This document shows, piece by piece, positions 8,728 to 17,523 of a stretch of DNA of 64,000 nucleotides; the stretch's first letter is position 1, and every line of letters starts with the position of its first letter. The stretch comes from Microbacterium lacus. Its GTDB lineage: Bacteria; Actinomycetota; Actinomycetes; Actinomycetales; Microbacteriaceae. Where the stretch lies: positions 1,798,001 through 1,862,000 of the forward strand of contig NZ_BAAAPK010000001.1 in NCBI RefSeq assembly GCF_039531105.1, read 5' to 3'. The notes below the pieces were generated by a model, which worked only from the letters and a program-made list of their open reading frames with translations, was not told the DNA's origin and ran no database searches. A program made the translations under genes and the position numbers.

Positions 8728-9933
8728 GTGGACCCCATCACGGCGATGCTCGAGAAGGTGCTGGCCGAGGTGGCGTCAGACGGTTCGGGTGAGACCGCCG
8801 CCTACATCCCCGAGTTGGCGGAGGCGGACCCCGATCTGCTCGCCTTCGGGCTGGTGGGGCCGCGCGGGCGGGTGTTCACCGCGGGCGACGAGAGCGCGCC
8901 GTTCACGATCCAGTCGATGTCCAAGCCGTTCGTGCTCGCCCTGGCCCTCGAGCTGCACGGCCGCGATGAGGTGTTCCGGCGCGTCGGAGCCGAACCCAGT
9001 GGCGAGCCGTTCAACGCGATCAGCCTGGAGGCCCGGACCGGAAGGCCGGCCAACCCGATGGTGAACGCCGGGGCGATCGCGACCACCGCACTGATCCCGG
9101 GGGCGGACGTCGATGAGCGCACGGGACGCATCGTGGGCATGATGTCGAAGTTCGCAGGACGCTCGCTGTGGATCGACGAGGCCGTTTACGCGAGCGAGTC
9201 CGCCACGGGCGACCGCAACCGCGCACTCGCGCATCTGCTGAAGTCCTACGAGATCATCCAGGGGTCGGTCACGGACGCGGTCGAGACCTATTTCCGGCAG
9301 TGCTCCGTGCTCGTGACGGTGCGCGATCTGGCCGTCATGGCCGCCACGCTCGCCTTCGGCGGCCGCAACCCCGTCACGCGCGACCAGGTCGTGTCGGAGC
9401 GCGTCGCCAGGGACGTGACCTCGATCATGGCGAGCTGCGGGATGTACGACTTCTCCGGCGAGTGGATGCTGCGCGTCGGCCTCCCGGCCAAGAGCGGTGT
9501 CAGCGGCGGGGTGATCGCCGTCGCGCCGTCGCAGTTCGGCGTCGCCGCGTTCAGCCCGCGCCTGGACCCGCACGGCAACAGCGTGCGGGCGAGCCGGATC
9601 GTCGAGATCCTCTCCGACCGATTCGGAATGCATCTGCTCGAGCCGCACGAGAGCATCGCCGCGCCCGGCATCGGCGTCGAGCAGAGCCCGGACGGCGTTC
9701 TGGTGCGACTCGGCGGCGAGCTGGGTTTCGCCGGGGCGGAGCGGGTGCTCTCGATGCTCCGCGAGGTCGCCGCGGCGGCTCCCGAGTCGACGCTGATCAC
9801 GGTCGACGTCGGCGAGCTCGCGCGGTCGCATCCCGCGGCGGTGACCGTGCTGCGGACGGAGATCGAGAATCTGGCCCCGCGCTTCCGACTGCAGGAGGAA
9901 CCTGCGCGCGTCAGTGACGCCGCAGGAGCGTGA
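8728..9933 (+). CDS. glsA: Glutaminase A with C-terminal STAS domain
   Basis: The first 300 residues are a serine-dependent glutaminase that releases ammonia from glutamine to give glutamate; the SxxK catalytic pair is S63 and K66 in QSMSKPF, and NPMVNAGAIA and GLPAKSGVSGG are family motifs. Residues about 315-395 look like a STAS domain (ITVDVGELARSHPAA), a small nucleotide- or partner-binding fold that may regulate activity. The gene is alone on the plus strand between rpe and rsmB, has no ribosome site, and ends inside rsmB with a 23-bp convergent overlap. Confidence 0.93.
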   Translation: MDPITAMLEKVLAEVASDGSGETAAYIPELAEADPDLLAFGLVGPRGRVFTAGDESAPFTIQSMSKPFVLALALELHGRDEVFRRVGAEPSGEPFNAISLEARTGRPANPMVNAGAIATTALIPGADVDERTGRIVGMMSKFAGRSLWIDEAVYASESATGDRNRALAHLLKSYEIIQGSVTDAVETYFRQCSVLVTVRDLAVMAATLAFGGRNPVTRDQVVSERVARDVTSIMASCGMYDFSGEWMLRVGLPAKSGVSGGVIAVAPSQFGVAAFSPRLDPHGNSVRASRIVEILSDRFGMHLLEPHESIAAPGIGVEQSPDGVLVRLGGELGFAGAERVLSMLREVAAAAPESTLITVDVGELARSHPAAVTVLRTEIENLAPRFRLQEEPARVSDAAGA

Positions 9934-11275
9934 TCGACATCGCGTCCGTGTTGTGACGGTGCGGCCACAGCTGCGCGCGGCCGGAGCCGTCGCTCTGCGG
10001 CGGCAGCAGCGGATCGCTCGCGGACAGCGACGTCACGACCGCGCGGGCATCCAGCTCCTCGAGCGTCCCGTCGAATTCGCGGCGCACCTCGGCGACGACA
10101 CCCGCCGTCTCCGCGAGATGCGGTGAGCACGTCACATAGGCGACGATGCCCCCGCGGCGCAGGCCGCGGACGGCAGCGGCGAGGAGTTCGCCCTGCAGCT
10201 GCGTGAGCTCGGGCACATCCGCCGGGGACTTCCGCCAACGTGCCTCGGGGCGCCGGCGCAGCGCACCGAGTCCGGTGCACGGAGCATCGACCAGAATGCG
10301 GTCGTACGCGTCTTCCCCGGCGCGGGTGCGGCCGTCCTCCTCGGAGACGGGGATGCCTTCCGGAATGCCGGCGACCGCCTGGCGGACGAGACCGGCGCGC
10401 GCGGAGGAGACTTCGTTCGCCTCCAACGCCGCGCCGCGGGTGCGCGCTTCCGCTGCCAGCAGCGCCGTCTTGCCTCCGGGGCCGGCGCACAGATCGAGCC
10501 AGCGCTCGCCGTCCGCGACCGGCAGCGCGTTCACCAGCGCGAGCGCGGCGAGCTGGGATCCTTCGTCCTGGACGCGCACACGACCTTCGGAGGACCGCAC
10601 GAGTCCTTCCGGATCCCCGCCGCCGAGCCGGAAGCCGACCGGCGAGTAGGGCGTGCGCCGCGCGGCGTCGGGGATCTCGGCGAGTCCGGGAAGGGCGGCC
10701 ATCGTGACGCGTGGCGAGGCGTTGTCCGCCGTCAGCAGGGCTTCGAGCTCGTCCGCGCGACCCTCGGCGGCCAGCGCTCGTCGGAAGGCCCGCACGATCC
10801 AGACCGGGTGCGAGAACACCAGGCCGAGACGCTCGTCGTCCGAACGGGCGCTCGCCGCCACGCGGTCCATCCACTCCCCCGGCGTGTCGCGCGAGATTCG
10901 CCGCAGGACCGCGTTCGCGAACCCCGCCGCTCCCCGGCTCCCTGCGCTGCGGGCGAGCTCGACGGACTCGTTCACCGCCGCGTGCGAGGCCACGCGTGTG
11001 GACAGCAGCTGATGCGTCCCCAGGCGCAGCGCATCGAGCACCGCGGGATCGATCTCCTGCACGGGCCGGTCCGCGGCGATGCGGATGACCGCGTCGTAGG
11101 TCCCCTGCCTGCGCAGCGTCCCGTACGTGAGCTCCGTCGCGAGACCCGCATCGGCGGTGTCCAGTGCGGCGCGGGCGATCGCCTTCGGCAGCAGCAGATT
11201 CGCGTACGCGTCCGATTCGTTCACCGCCCGGATGGTCTCGAAGGCCACCCGACGTGACGTGTTCGCCGAGCTCAC
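9911..11275 (-). CDS. rsmB: 16S rRNA (cytosine-967 C5)-methyltransferase
   Basis: RsmB (454 aa) methylates C967 of 16S rRNA with S-adenosylmethionine. The N-terminal 150 residues form the NusB-like RNA-binding domain. The catalytic domain has the SAM loop LDLCAGPGGKT near residue 268, the PC motif DAPCTGLG and the catalytic TCS motif YVTCSPH. GTG at 11275 overlaps the fmt stop (GTGA); a longer ATG frame starts 42 bp upstream without conservation. The 3' end overlaps glsA on the other strand. Confidence 0.94.
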   Translation of the reverse strand: MSSANTSRRVAFETIRAVNESDAYANLLLPKAIARAALDTADAGLATELTYGTLRRQGTYDAVIRIAADRPVQEIDPAVLDALRLGTHQLLSTRVASHAAVNESVELARSAGSRGAAGFANAVLRRISRDTPGEWMDRVAASARSDDERLGLVFSHPVWIVRAFRRALAAEGRADELEALLTADNASPRVTMAALPGLAEIPDAARRTPYSPVGFRLGGGDPEGLVRSSEGRVRVQDEGSQLAALALVNALPVADGERWLDLCAGPGGKTALLAAEARTRGAALEANEVSSARAGLVRQAVAGIPEGIPVSEEDGRTRAGEDAYDRILVDAPCTGLGALRRRPEARWRKSPADVPELTQLQGELLAAAVRGLRRGGIVAYVTCSPHLAETAGVVAEVRREFDGTLEELDARAVVTSLSASDPLLPPQSDGSGRAQLWPHRHNTDAMSITLLRRH

Positions 11276-12195
11276 GCGTCGAACCTCGTCGCGGCATCCG
11301 CTCGTCGTCCACGCCACCAGTCCGCCGCCGCCATCGCGTTCTTGCCGGCCGGCTGCACGCGGTCGAGCGCGACCGGCGCGCTCGCCGTGCCGACGAGCAC
11401 CTCGCGGGCGTGCAGGGCGATCGCCCCGGGCTCGAGAGCGACGTCGGCCTCGGCGGGCCGGGCGGCGAGGATCTTCACGCGTGCTCCTTCGATCGTCGTG
11501 TGGGCGCCCGGCTCGGGCGTCACGCCGCGCAGCCTCGCCAGCACGGCTGTGCGCGGTTCGTCCCAGCGGATGCGTCCGTCTTCGTCGCCGAGCTTGGGGG
11601 CGAGCGTCGGCTCACCGGCCTGCGGGGTCGCCGTGGCCGTTCCCGCGGCGATCGCGTCCACCACGTCGCGGAGCAGGTCGGCACCCGAGCCGGCGAGGGC
11701 CTCGAGGACCTCGCCGGCGGTCGCGTCCTCCGGGATCGGGTATCGACGCTCGGCGAAGACGTCGCCGGCGTCGAGTGCGGGGACCAGCTGGAAGACCGAC
11801 GCGCCGGTCACCTCGTCTCCCGCCATGATCGCCCGCTGCACCGGAGCGGCGCCCCGCCAGCGCGGCAGGATCGAGAAGTGCAGGTTGATCCACCCGTGCG
11901 CGGGCGTGGAGAGGAGCGGTTCGCGGACCAGGCCCCCGTAGGCGACGATCACCCCGAGGTCGGGCTCGAGCTCCGCGATCCGCGCCGTCGCACCGGCGTC
12001 GAAGCGGTCGGTCTTGATGACCTCGAGCCCGAGCTCGGTCGCGGTCCGCGCGACCGGGGACGGCGTCAGCACGCGCTTGCGGCCGATCGGCGCATCCATG
12101 CGCGTGATGACGGCAGCGATGTCGTGCGGGGATGCCGCGAGGACGCGGAGGGCGGGCACGGCGGCATCCGGCGTGCCGGCGAAGACGAGGCGCAT
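11272..12195 (-). CDS. fmt: Methionyl-tRNA formyltransferase
   Basis: Fmt (307 aa) formylates Met-tRNA(fMet) with 10-formyl-THF for translation initiation. The start MRLVFAGTPDAAVPAL is typical. The folate-binding and catalytic motif NLHFSILPRWRGAAP is near residue 105, with N, H and the later D of the ALDAGDV segment expected to be catalytic. The C-terminal tRNA-binding domain covers about 205-300. An AGGAG ribosome site precedes ATG 12195, which is 8 bp after priA. Confidence 0.97.
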   Translation of the reverse strand: MRLVFAGTPDAAVPALRVLAASPHDIAAVITRMDAPIGRKRVLTPSPVARTATELGLEVIKTDRFDAGATARIAELEPDLGVIVAYGGLVREPLLSTPAHGWINLHFSILPRWRGAAPVQRAIMAGDEVTGASVFQLVPALDAGDVFAERRYPIPEDATAGEVLEALAGSGADLLRDVVDAIAAGTATATPQAGEPTLAPKLGDEDGRIRWDEPRTAVLARLRGVTPEPGAHTTIEGARVKILAARPAEADVALEPGAIALHAREVLVGTASAPVALDRVQPAGKNAMAAADWWRGRRADAATRFDA

Positions 12196-12203
12196 GGCGC
12201 TCC

Positions 12204-14177
12204 TCACAGGTCGAGATCGGGCACGTCGACCCGGATTCTGAGTGTATTGCCGACGACGGGACCCCGCGTCCGGGGGTTCTTCCGCGCGCGGAGGGCGTCC
12301 GCGACGATCGAGCTGCGCAGGCTCTCGGCGACGGCAGCGCCGTGCGCGTAGTCGAAGCGCACGAGTGCGCGCGCGGGCCCCCGGCGATCGCCCGCGTCGA
12401 CCAGGCGGTCCACGGGACCGAGCACGGCGAGGTCGTCCAGCGACGGCACCGCCTGGCGGAGCTCGGTCAGGGCGGTCTCGACAGCGATCCTGCTCCCCTC
12501 CAGTGCGGCGACGCGCACGGTGGGGGGCATCCGCAGGGGCGCTCGGTCGGTGAGTTCTGCTCGCGCGTACGCCGGCTGGGTCCATGTCGCGAGGGCGCGC
12601 GCGACGGAACCGGTGACCCCGACCAGGTGTACGGGCGCACCGGGGCGGGCCAGCGCTGCGGCGTTGGACCACCAGCGCAGGCACGACTCACCGATCCGCA
12701 GATCCTCGGCCTGCAGCATCCGATCGCCGTCGAGGAGGATCACCGCACGATACCCGCCCCGCGCGATGGGCTCGGCTCCGCGAGTCGCGATCACGAGCGC
12801 GGGCCGCTCGTCCACGTCGAGGACGGGGTGCTCGCCGTCGGCGACGATCACCCGGATGCCGGGGAAGGCGCGCCCGAGATCGTCCGCGGTCCGCTCACTG
12901 CCCGAAGACGCCATCCGCACGCGCGTCGAGGCGCACTTCGGGCACTCGAAGGCGGTCGCGGAGCGACCACACCACCCGCAGGTCGGCACAGCGCCGCGTC
13001 GTGCGGCGTGCAGCGGGCCGGCGCAGTGCGGACACCGCGCGGGCGTGCGGCAGTCGGCGCACACGAGCACCGGCGCGTACCCGGGGCGCGCGACCTGGAC
13101 CAGGACCGGACCGGCGGTGAGCGCTTCGCGCGCTGCGGCGAACGCCGCCGACGGCACGCGCGCGCCGCGGGATTCGCCCTCCTTCGTCGCGCTCAGCACG
13201 ACGCGAGGCGATCGCCGCCGGGCCGAGGAGACATCCGTGAGCCAGCCGATCCCGACGAGCCTCTCGATGTCGCTCGTCCGGGTGTGTCCGGCGAACACGA
13301 GCGCACCGCCCTCCAGCTCGTGACGGACCAGGGCCGCGTCGCGCGCGTGGACACCGGGGCTAAGGGGCTCGCCCAGAAGCGGGTCGCCGTCGTCCCAGAT
13401 CGCGACGAGCCCCGGGTCGTGAACCGGCGCGTAGACGGTCGAGCGATTGCCGATCACGATGCACGGCTCGCTCGCGAGCACACGGAGGTAGGCGGCGTAG
13501 CGCTCGGGCGAGCTCTGTCGGGCGTCGTTGCGGATGATCGCGTGGGCCGGCGCGCGCCCGGCGAGCGCGGCTTCGAGCTGGGCCTGATCGCGATGATCGG
13601 GCACGACGAGGACCGCGCTGCGTCCCGCCGCCAGCGTGCGGACGGCGGCGGCCGCCAGGAGCACGGCCCACGACCCGACCGTCACCTCCGCCGACACCGC
13701 GACCGGCTCGGGCGGTGCGTCGAAGGCTGCCCGGCCGGAGCGGTCCAGACAGTCCGCCAACGCCGGCTGGTCCGCCAGGACCCCCGCCGCCCAGCTCTGC
13801 GCCGCGTCGTCGATGACCGGGGCGACGGCGCCGCCCGCCGCGAGCCAGGCCTTCTCCGCCCTCACCATGCGCTTGGGCACCGCGAGGCGGAGGATGTCCG
13901 TCGCCGATCCCGCCGCGCGGTCGGCCACGCGGCGGGCCAGGTCGTAGAGCCGACGCGGAAGCACGGGAACGGGTGAGATCACCGCGTCCACGTCCGAGAG
14001 CGGGCGATCCACCGGATCGGCTTCGCCCATCTCGATGACGTACGCGTCCAGCATCCGTCCGGCGCTGCGCAGCGGCACGCGCACCCGGATGCCGGGAGCG
14101 ACGTCGTCACGCAGCTCGGCGGGGACGGCGTAGTCGAACGGACGGTCCAGCTGGGGCAGCGGCGAGTCGATCAGCAC
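12204..14177 (-). CDS. priA: PriA-like replication restart protein lacking helicase motifs
   Basis: This 657-residue protein has the PriA N-terminal 3'-DNA-binding domain (VLIDSPLPQLDRPFDY) and an intact eight-Cys zinc module (CADC, CPHC, CGWC, CPKC, residues about 370-420). The region that should hold Walker A reads TVGSWAVLLAAAA with no GKT, and the DEEH box is replaced by IWDDGDPLL, so ATP hydrolysis is not expected; this matches what is known for actinobacterial PriA. GTG 14177 is the first good start at homology; CTG at 14207, overlapping the metK stop, is an alternative. Confidence 0.9.
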   Translation of the reverse strand: MLIDSPLPQLDRPFDYAVPAELRDDVAPGIRVRVPLRSAGRMLDAYVIEMGEADPVDRPLSDVDAVISPVPVLPRRLYDLARRVADRAAGSATDILRLAVPKRMVRAEKAWLAAGGAVAPVIDDAAQSWAAGVLADQPALADCLDRSGRAAFDAPPEPVAVSAEVTVGSWAVLLAAAAVRTLAAGRSAVLVVPDHRDQAQLEAALAGRAPAHAIIRNDARQSSPERYAAYLRVLASEPCIVIGNRSTVYAPVHDPGLVAIWDDGDPLLGEPLSPGVHARDAALVRHELEGGALVFAGHTRTSDIERLVGIGWLTDVSSARRRSPRVVLSATKEGESRGARVPSAAFAAAREALTAGPVLVQVARPGYAPVLVCADCRTPARCPHCAGPLHAARRGAVPTCGWCGRSATAFECPKCASTRVRMASSGSERTADDLGRAFPGIRVIVADGEHPVLDVDERPALVIATRGAEPIARGGYRAVILLDGDRMLQAEDLRIGESCLRWWSNAAALARPGAPVHLVGVTGSVARALATWTQPAYARAELTDRAPLRMPPTVRVAALEGSRIAVETALTELRQAVPSLDDLAVLGPVDRLVDAGDRRGPARALVRFDYAHGAAVAESLRSSIVADALRARKNPRTRGPVVGNTLRIRVDVPDLDL

Positions 14178-14203
14178 ACGCGCGACGAGGCGCGGCGGCG
14201 CGT

Positions 14204-15397
14204 TCAGAGTCCGGCGGCTGCGCGCAGGTCGTCGACGCGATCGGTGCGCTCCCAGGTGAAGTCGGGGAGTTCGCGCCCGAAGTGACCGTACGCCGCCGTC
14301 TGGGCGTAGATCGGGCGCAGGAGGTCGAGATCGTCGATGATCGCCTTCGGGCGCAGGTCGAAGACCTCGAGGATCGCCCGCGTGATCGCCTCGTCGGCCA
14401 CGTGTCCGGTGCCGAACGTCTCGACGTACAGCCCGACCGGGCGCGCACGGCCGATCGCGTAGGCGACCTGCACTTCGAGTCGATCGGCGAGGCCCGCCGC
14501 GACGGCGTTCTTGGCCACCCAGCGCATCGCGTACGCCGCCGACCGGTCGACCTTCGACGGATCCTTGCCGCTGAACGCGCCGCCGCCGTGACGGGCGGCG
14601 CCGCCGTAGGTGTCGATGATGATCTTGCGTCCCGTCAGACCGGCATCGCCCTTCGGGCCGCCGATCACGAACGGTCCCGCCGGATTGATGATCGACTCCG
14701 CGGCTCTCGTGTCCAAGCCGGTCTCGGCGAGGACCGGAGCGATCACTTCGGCGTTCACCGCGGCACGGAGCGCCGTCAGCGAGATGTCGGGGTTGTGCTG
14801 CGTGGACAGCACGACGGTCTCGACGGTGCGCGGGATCGTGCCGTCGTATCCGATCGTCACCTGCGTCTTGCCGTCGGGGCGCAGGAACGGCAGAGCACCG
14901 CTGCGCCGCGCGGCGGAGAGTCGCTCGGCGATGCGGTGCGCCGTCCAGATCGCGATCGGCATGAGCTGCGGGGTCTCGTTCGTCGCGTAGCCGAACATGA
15001 TCCCCTGGTCGCCCGCGCCCTGCGCGTCGAGCGGATCGATCGACCCGCCCTCGCGGTGCTCCTGGGCGGTGTCGACTCCCGTGGCGATGTCGGAGGACTG
15101 CTCGCCGATGGAGATGCTGACTCCGCACGAGTCGCCGTCGAACCCGGTGTCGCTCGAGGTGTAGCCGATGCGGTTGACGACACCGCGGACGATGCCCGGG
15201 ATGTCGACGTAGCCGTTCGTGCGCACCTCCCCCGCGACGTGGACCAGACCCGTCGTCACGAGGGTCTCGACCGCGACGCGGCTTCCGGCGTCCTCAGCGA
15301 GGAGGGCGTCGAGGATGCTGTCCGAGATCTGGTCGCAGATCTTGTCGGGATGTCCCTCGGTGACGGACTCGGAGGTGAACAGACGCAGCTGTGTCAT
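14204..15397 (-). CDS. metK: S-adenosylmethionine synthetase
   Basis: MetK (397 aa) makes SAM from methionine and ATP. The N-terminal [15 protein letters not shown] motif carries the ATP and Mg ligands, [12 protein letters not shown] lies near residue 125, and [16 protein letters not shown] is the P-loop-like motif in the C-terminal third. A GGAAGAG ribosome site precedes ATG. It follows rpoZ by 34 bp; the coaBC gene often found between them in actinobacteria is absent. Confidence 0.98.
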   Translation of the reverse strand: MTQLRLFTSESVTEGHPDKICDQISDSILDALLAEDAGSRVAVETLVTTGLVHVAGEVRTNGYVDIPGIVRGVVNRIGYTSSDTGFDGDSCGVSISIGEQSSDIATGVDTAQEHREGGSIDPLDAQGAGDQGIMFGYATNETPQLMPIAIWTAHRIAERLSAARRSGALPFLRPDGKTQVTIGYDGTIPRTVETVVLSTQHNPDISLTALRAAVNAEVIAPVLAETGLDTRAAESIINPAGPFVIGGPKGDAGLTGRKIIIDTYGGAARHGGGAFSGKDPSKVDRSAAYAMRWVAKNAVAAGLADRLEVQVAYAIGRARPVGLYVETFGTGHVADEAITRAILEVFDLRPKAIIDDLDLLRPIYAQTAAYGHFGRELPDFTWERTDRVDDLRAAAGL

Positions 15398-15431
15398 CGA
15401 TCTCTTCCGTGGTCGCGCGTGGACCGCGAGA

Positions 15432-15686
15432 TCACTCGGCGGCGCGGAGGCGGAGCTTGTCTTCGTGGATCTCGTGCAGGGCGATCGTGAGGGGCTTGTC
15501 CTCGACGGTCGAGTCCACGAGCGGGCCCACGTTGTCGAACAGGTTGCCTTCGTGCAGGTCGGAGTAGTAGTCGTTGATCTGACGCGCGCGCTTGGACGCG
15601 TAGATGACCAGCTGGTACTTCGAGTCGACCTTCTCGAGAAGGCTGTCGATGGGGGGATCGATGATCCCCTGGTTCGTTCCGGCCAT
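15432..15686 (-). CDS. rpoZ: RNA polymerase omega subunit
   Basis: Omega (84 aa) helps fold and retain the beta-prime subunit in RNA polymerase. The actinobacterial form is recognised from the central motif [15 protein letters not shown] and the acidic, proline-poor C-terminus. A strong AGGAGG ribosome site sits 7-8 bp before the ATG. It lies between the IHF-Gmk gene and metK in the same direction, the conserved actinobacterial order. Confidence 0.96.
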   Translation of the reverse strand: MAGTNQGIIDPPIDSLLEKVDSKYQLVIYASKRARQINDYYSDLHEGNLFDNVGPLVDSTVEDKPLTIALHEIHEDKLRLRAAE

Positions 15687-15746
15687 GGTGAAACCTCCTG
15701 GGTTCGAGGGCGACGGATGTCGGTGGAAGAAGGACGGCGCCGCGAC

Positions 15747-16691
15747 TCACGACGACGGGCGTGCGGGCACCTCCGCCAATTCTACGACCTCGCGGGCCGC
15801 CGTGGCGACGTCGCCGTTCACGACGCGATAGTCGAACTCCTCTTGGGCGGCCAATTCGCCCTTCGCGGTGCGCAGTCTCCGGGCCCGTTCCTCCGCGTCC
15901 TCCGTGCCGCGTCCGACCAGTCGCTGGACGAGTTCGTCCCAGCTGGGGGGCAGCAGGAACACGAGCATCGCGGAGGGCTCTGCCGCCCGCACCTGACGCG
16001 CGCCCTGCAGATCGATCTCCAGCAGGACCGTGCGGCCCTCGGCGAGCGCGCGGTCGATCGGCCCGCGGGGGGTGCCGTAGCGGGAGGCGTTGTGCACCGT
16101 CGCGTACTCGAGAAGATCGCCGTCGGCGATGAGGCGGTCGAACTCCGCGTCGTCGACGAAGAAGTAGTGCTCACCGTGCACCTCCCCCGGCCGTGGAGAG
16201 CGGGTCGTCGCCGAGACCGACAGCAGGATCTCCGGGTGATGCTCCTTGATGTGCGCCGCCACCGTGCCCTTGCCGACCGCGGTGGGTCCGGCGAGCACGA
16301 CGAGGCGACTGCGGCCGTCGCGCGCCCCGGGCGTCGGCCAGCGGGAGTCGAGGAACTCCTGCAGCGCGCGCCGTTGACGGGCGCCCAGACCGCCGAGGCG
16401 CTTGACGGGAGAGATGCTGAGATCGGCGAGGATGCGGTCGCGCTTGCCCTCGCCGATCGCGGGGAGGCTCGTGAGGAACTCCGTCACCCGCATCGTGCCG
16501 GCCGGTGAGGTGGGATCCTCCAGCGCGCGGCGGAAGAGCTCCTGCGGGGTGATGACGCGCATCGCGACGTCGCGCTTGAGCGACGCGCGGGCGCGGCGCG
16601 CCTCGACCGCGCGCCGGGATGCCGCCACCCGGTCGACCTCGGGCGGGCGGGACTGCGCGCGCGGGGTCGCCGGGGTCTGCGGATCGGTCAT
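15747..16691 (-). CDS. gmk: Actinobacterial integration host factor fused to guanylate kinase
   Basis: This is a 314-residue two-domain protein. Residues about 20-118 match actinobacterial IHF (mIHF), with RRARASLK, a helix-two-turn-helix region ([11 protein letters not shown]) and the closing motif [13 protein letters not shown]. Residues 128-312 are guanylate kinase (GMP plus ATP to GDP), with the P-loop GPTAVGKGT at 135-143, [11 protein letters not shown] near 159 and [10 protein letters not shown]. In Mycobacterium the two are separate neighbouring genes. The ATG at 16691 starts just after pyrF. No stop or good start separates the domains, so one polypeptide is expected unless it is cleaved. 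Confidence 0.93.
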   Translation of the reverse strand: MTDPQTPATPRAQSRPPEVDRVAASRRAVEARRARASLKRDVAMRVITPQELFRRALEDPTSPAGTMRVTEFLTSLPAIGEGKRDRILADLSISPVKRLGGLGARQRRALQEFLDSRWPTPGARDGRSRLVVLAGPTAVGKGTVAAHIKEHHPEILLSVSATTRSPRPGEVHGEHYFFVDDAEFDRLIADGDLLEYATVHNASRYGTPRGPIDRALAEGRTVLLEIDLQGARQVRAAEPSAMLVFLLPPSWDELVQRLVGRGTEDAEERARRLRTAKGELAAQEEFDYRVVNGDVATAAREVVELAEVPARPSS

Positions 16692-16692
16692 C

Positions 16693-17523
16693 TCAGGCAC
16701 CTCCGTACAGCGCGGCGCGCTCCTGGATCCGGGCTCCGAGGCCGTCGGGGCCGGCGGAGAGGATGCTGCGGCTCTCGCTGGCCAGCACACCCGCCGAGAA
16801 GCCGCCGAACACGCGCGCGAGGTCGCCCGGCTCGGCGCCCTGTGTCCCGAATCCCGGGGCGAGCACGGGGAGGACCCGGCTGCCGACGGGGGCGAGCTGC
16901 ACCGTGGCGAGGTCGACCGTCGCCCCGATCACGAGCCCGAGTGAGGACCAGTCCTGCCCCGGCCCTGCTTCGGCGCGCTCCGCGACCTGCTCGGCGATCA
17001 GAGCGGCGGTGGTCGTGTCACCCGCCCGCGCGGTCTGGGTGGTGATCGCCTCGGGATTGCTCGTGGCGGCGAGGACGAAGACGCCCTTCCCATGGGCGAG
17101 CGCCAGGTCGAACGTCGAGGCCAAGGCGCCGACTCCCAGGTAGGGGCTGACCGTCATCGCGTCCGCCTCCAGGGGCGACCCGGGCGTGAGCCACGCCGCG
17201 GCGTACGCATCCATCGTGGTCCCGATGTCGCCGCGCTTGGCATCCGCGATCACGACGAGGCCCGTCGCGCGCGCGGCCGCGAGCACGTCCTCGAGAGCCG
17301 CGTAGCCCGCAGCTCCCCAGCGCTCGAAGAACGAGACCTGCGGCTTGACCGTGCCGACCCGCCCGGCCGCGGCATCCACGACACGCAGGCCGAACTCCCT
17401 CGCTCCCTCCGCGGAGGCGGGCAGCCCCCACTCCCGCAGCAGCGATTCGTGCGGGTCGATGCCGACGCACAGGCGTCCCCCCGAGAGGACGGCTTCGCGA
17501 AGACGGGTGCCGAACGCCGTCAC
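16693..17523 (-). CDS. pyrF: Orotidine 5'-phosphate decarboxylase
   Basis: PyrF (276 aa) makes UMP from OMP, the last step of de novo UMP synthesis. It is the longer type 2 family found in actinobacteria: CVGIDPHES near residue 20, [11 protein letters not shown] near 60 and the catalytic [10 protein letters not shown] motif near 94 (K and D residues). The GTG start overlaps the carB stop (4 bp). It closes the pyr operon before the IHF-gmk gene. Confidence 0.97.
   Translation of the reverse strand: MTAFGTRLREAVLSGGRLCVGIDPHESLLREWGLPASAEGAREFGLRVVDAAAGRVGTVKPQVSFFERWGAAGYAALEDVLAAARATGLVVIADAKRGDIGTTMDAYAAAWLTPGSPLEADAMTVSPYLGVGALASTFDLALAHGKGVFVLAATSNPEAITTQTARAGDTTTAALIAEQVAERAEAGPGQDWSSLGLVIGATVDLATVQLAPVGSRVLPVLAPGFGTQGAEPGDLARVFGGFSAGVLASESRSILSAGPDGLGARIQERAALYGGA

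Noticed and set aside
16692..16790. Earlier ATG for the IHF-Gmk protein
   Set aside because: The extra residues overlap pyrF and are low complexity; the IHF homology starts well after ATG 16691.
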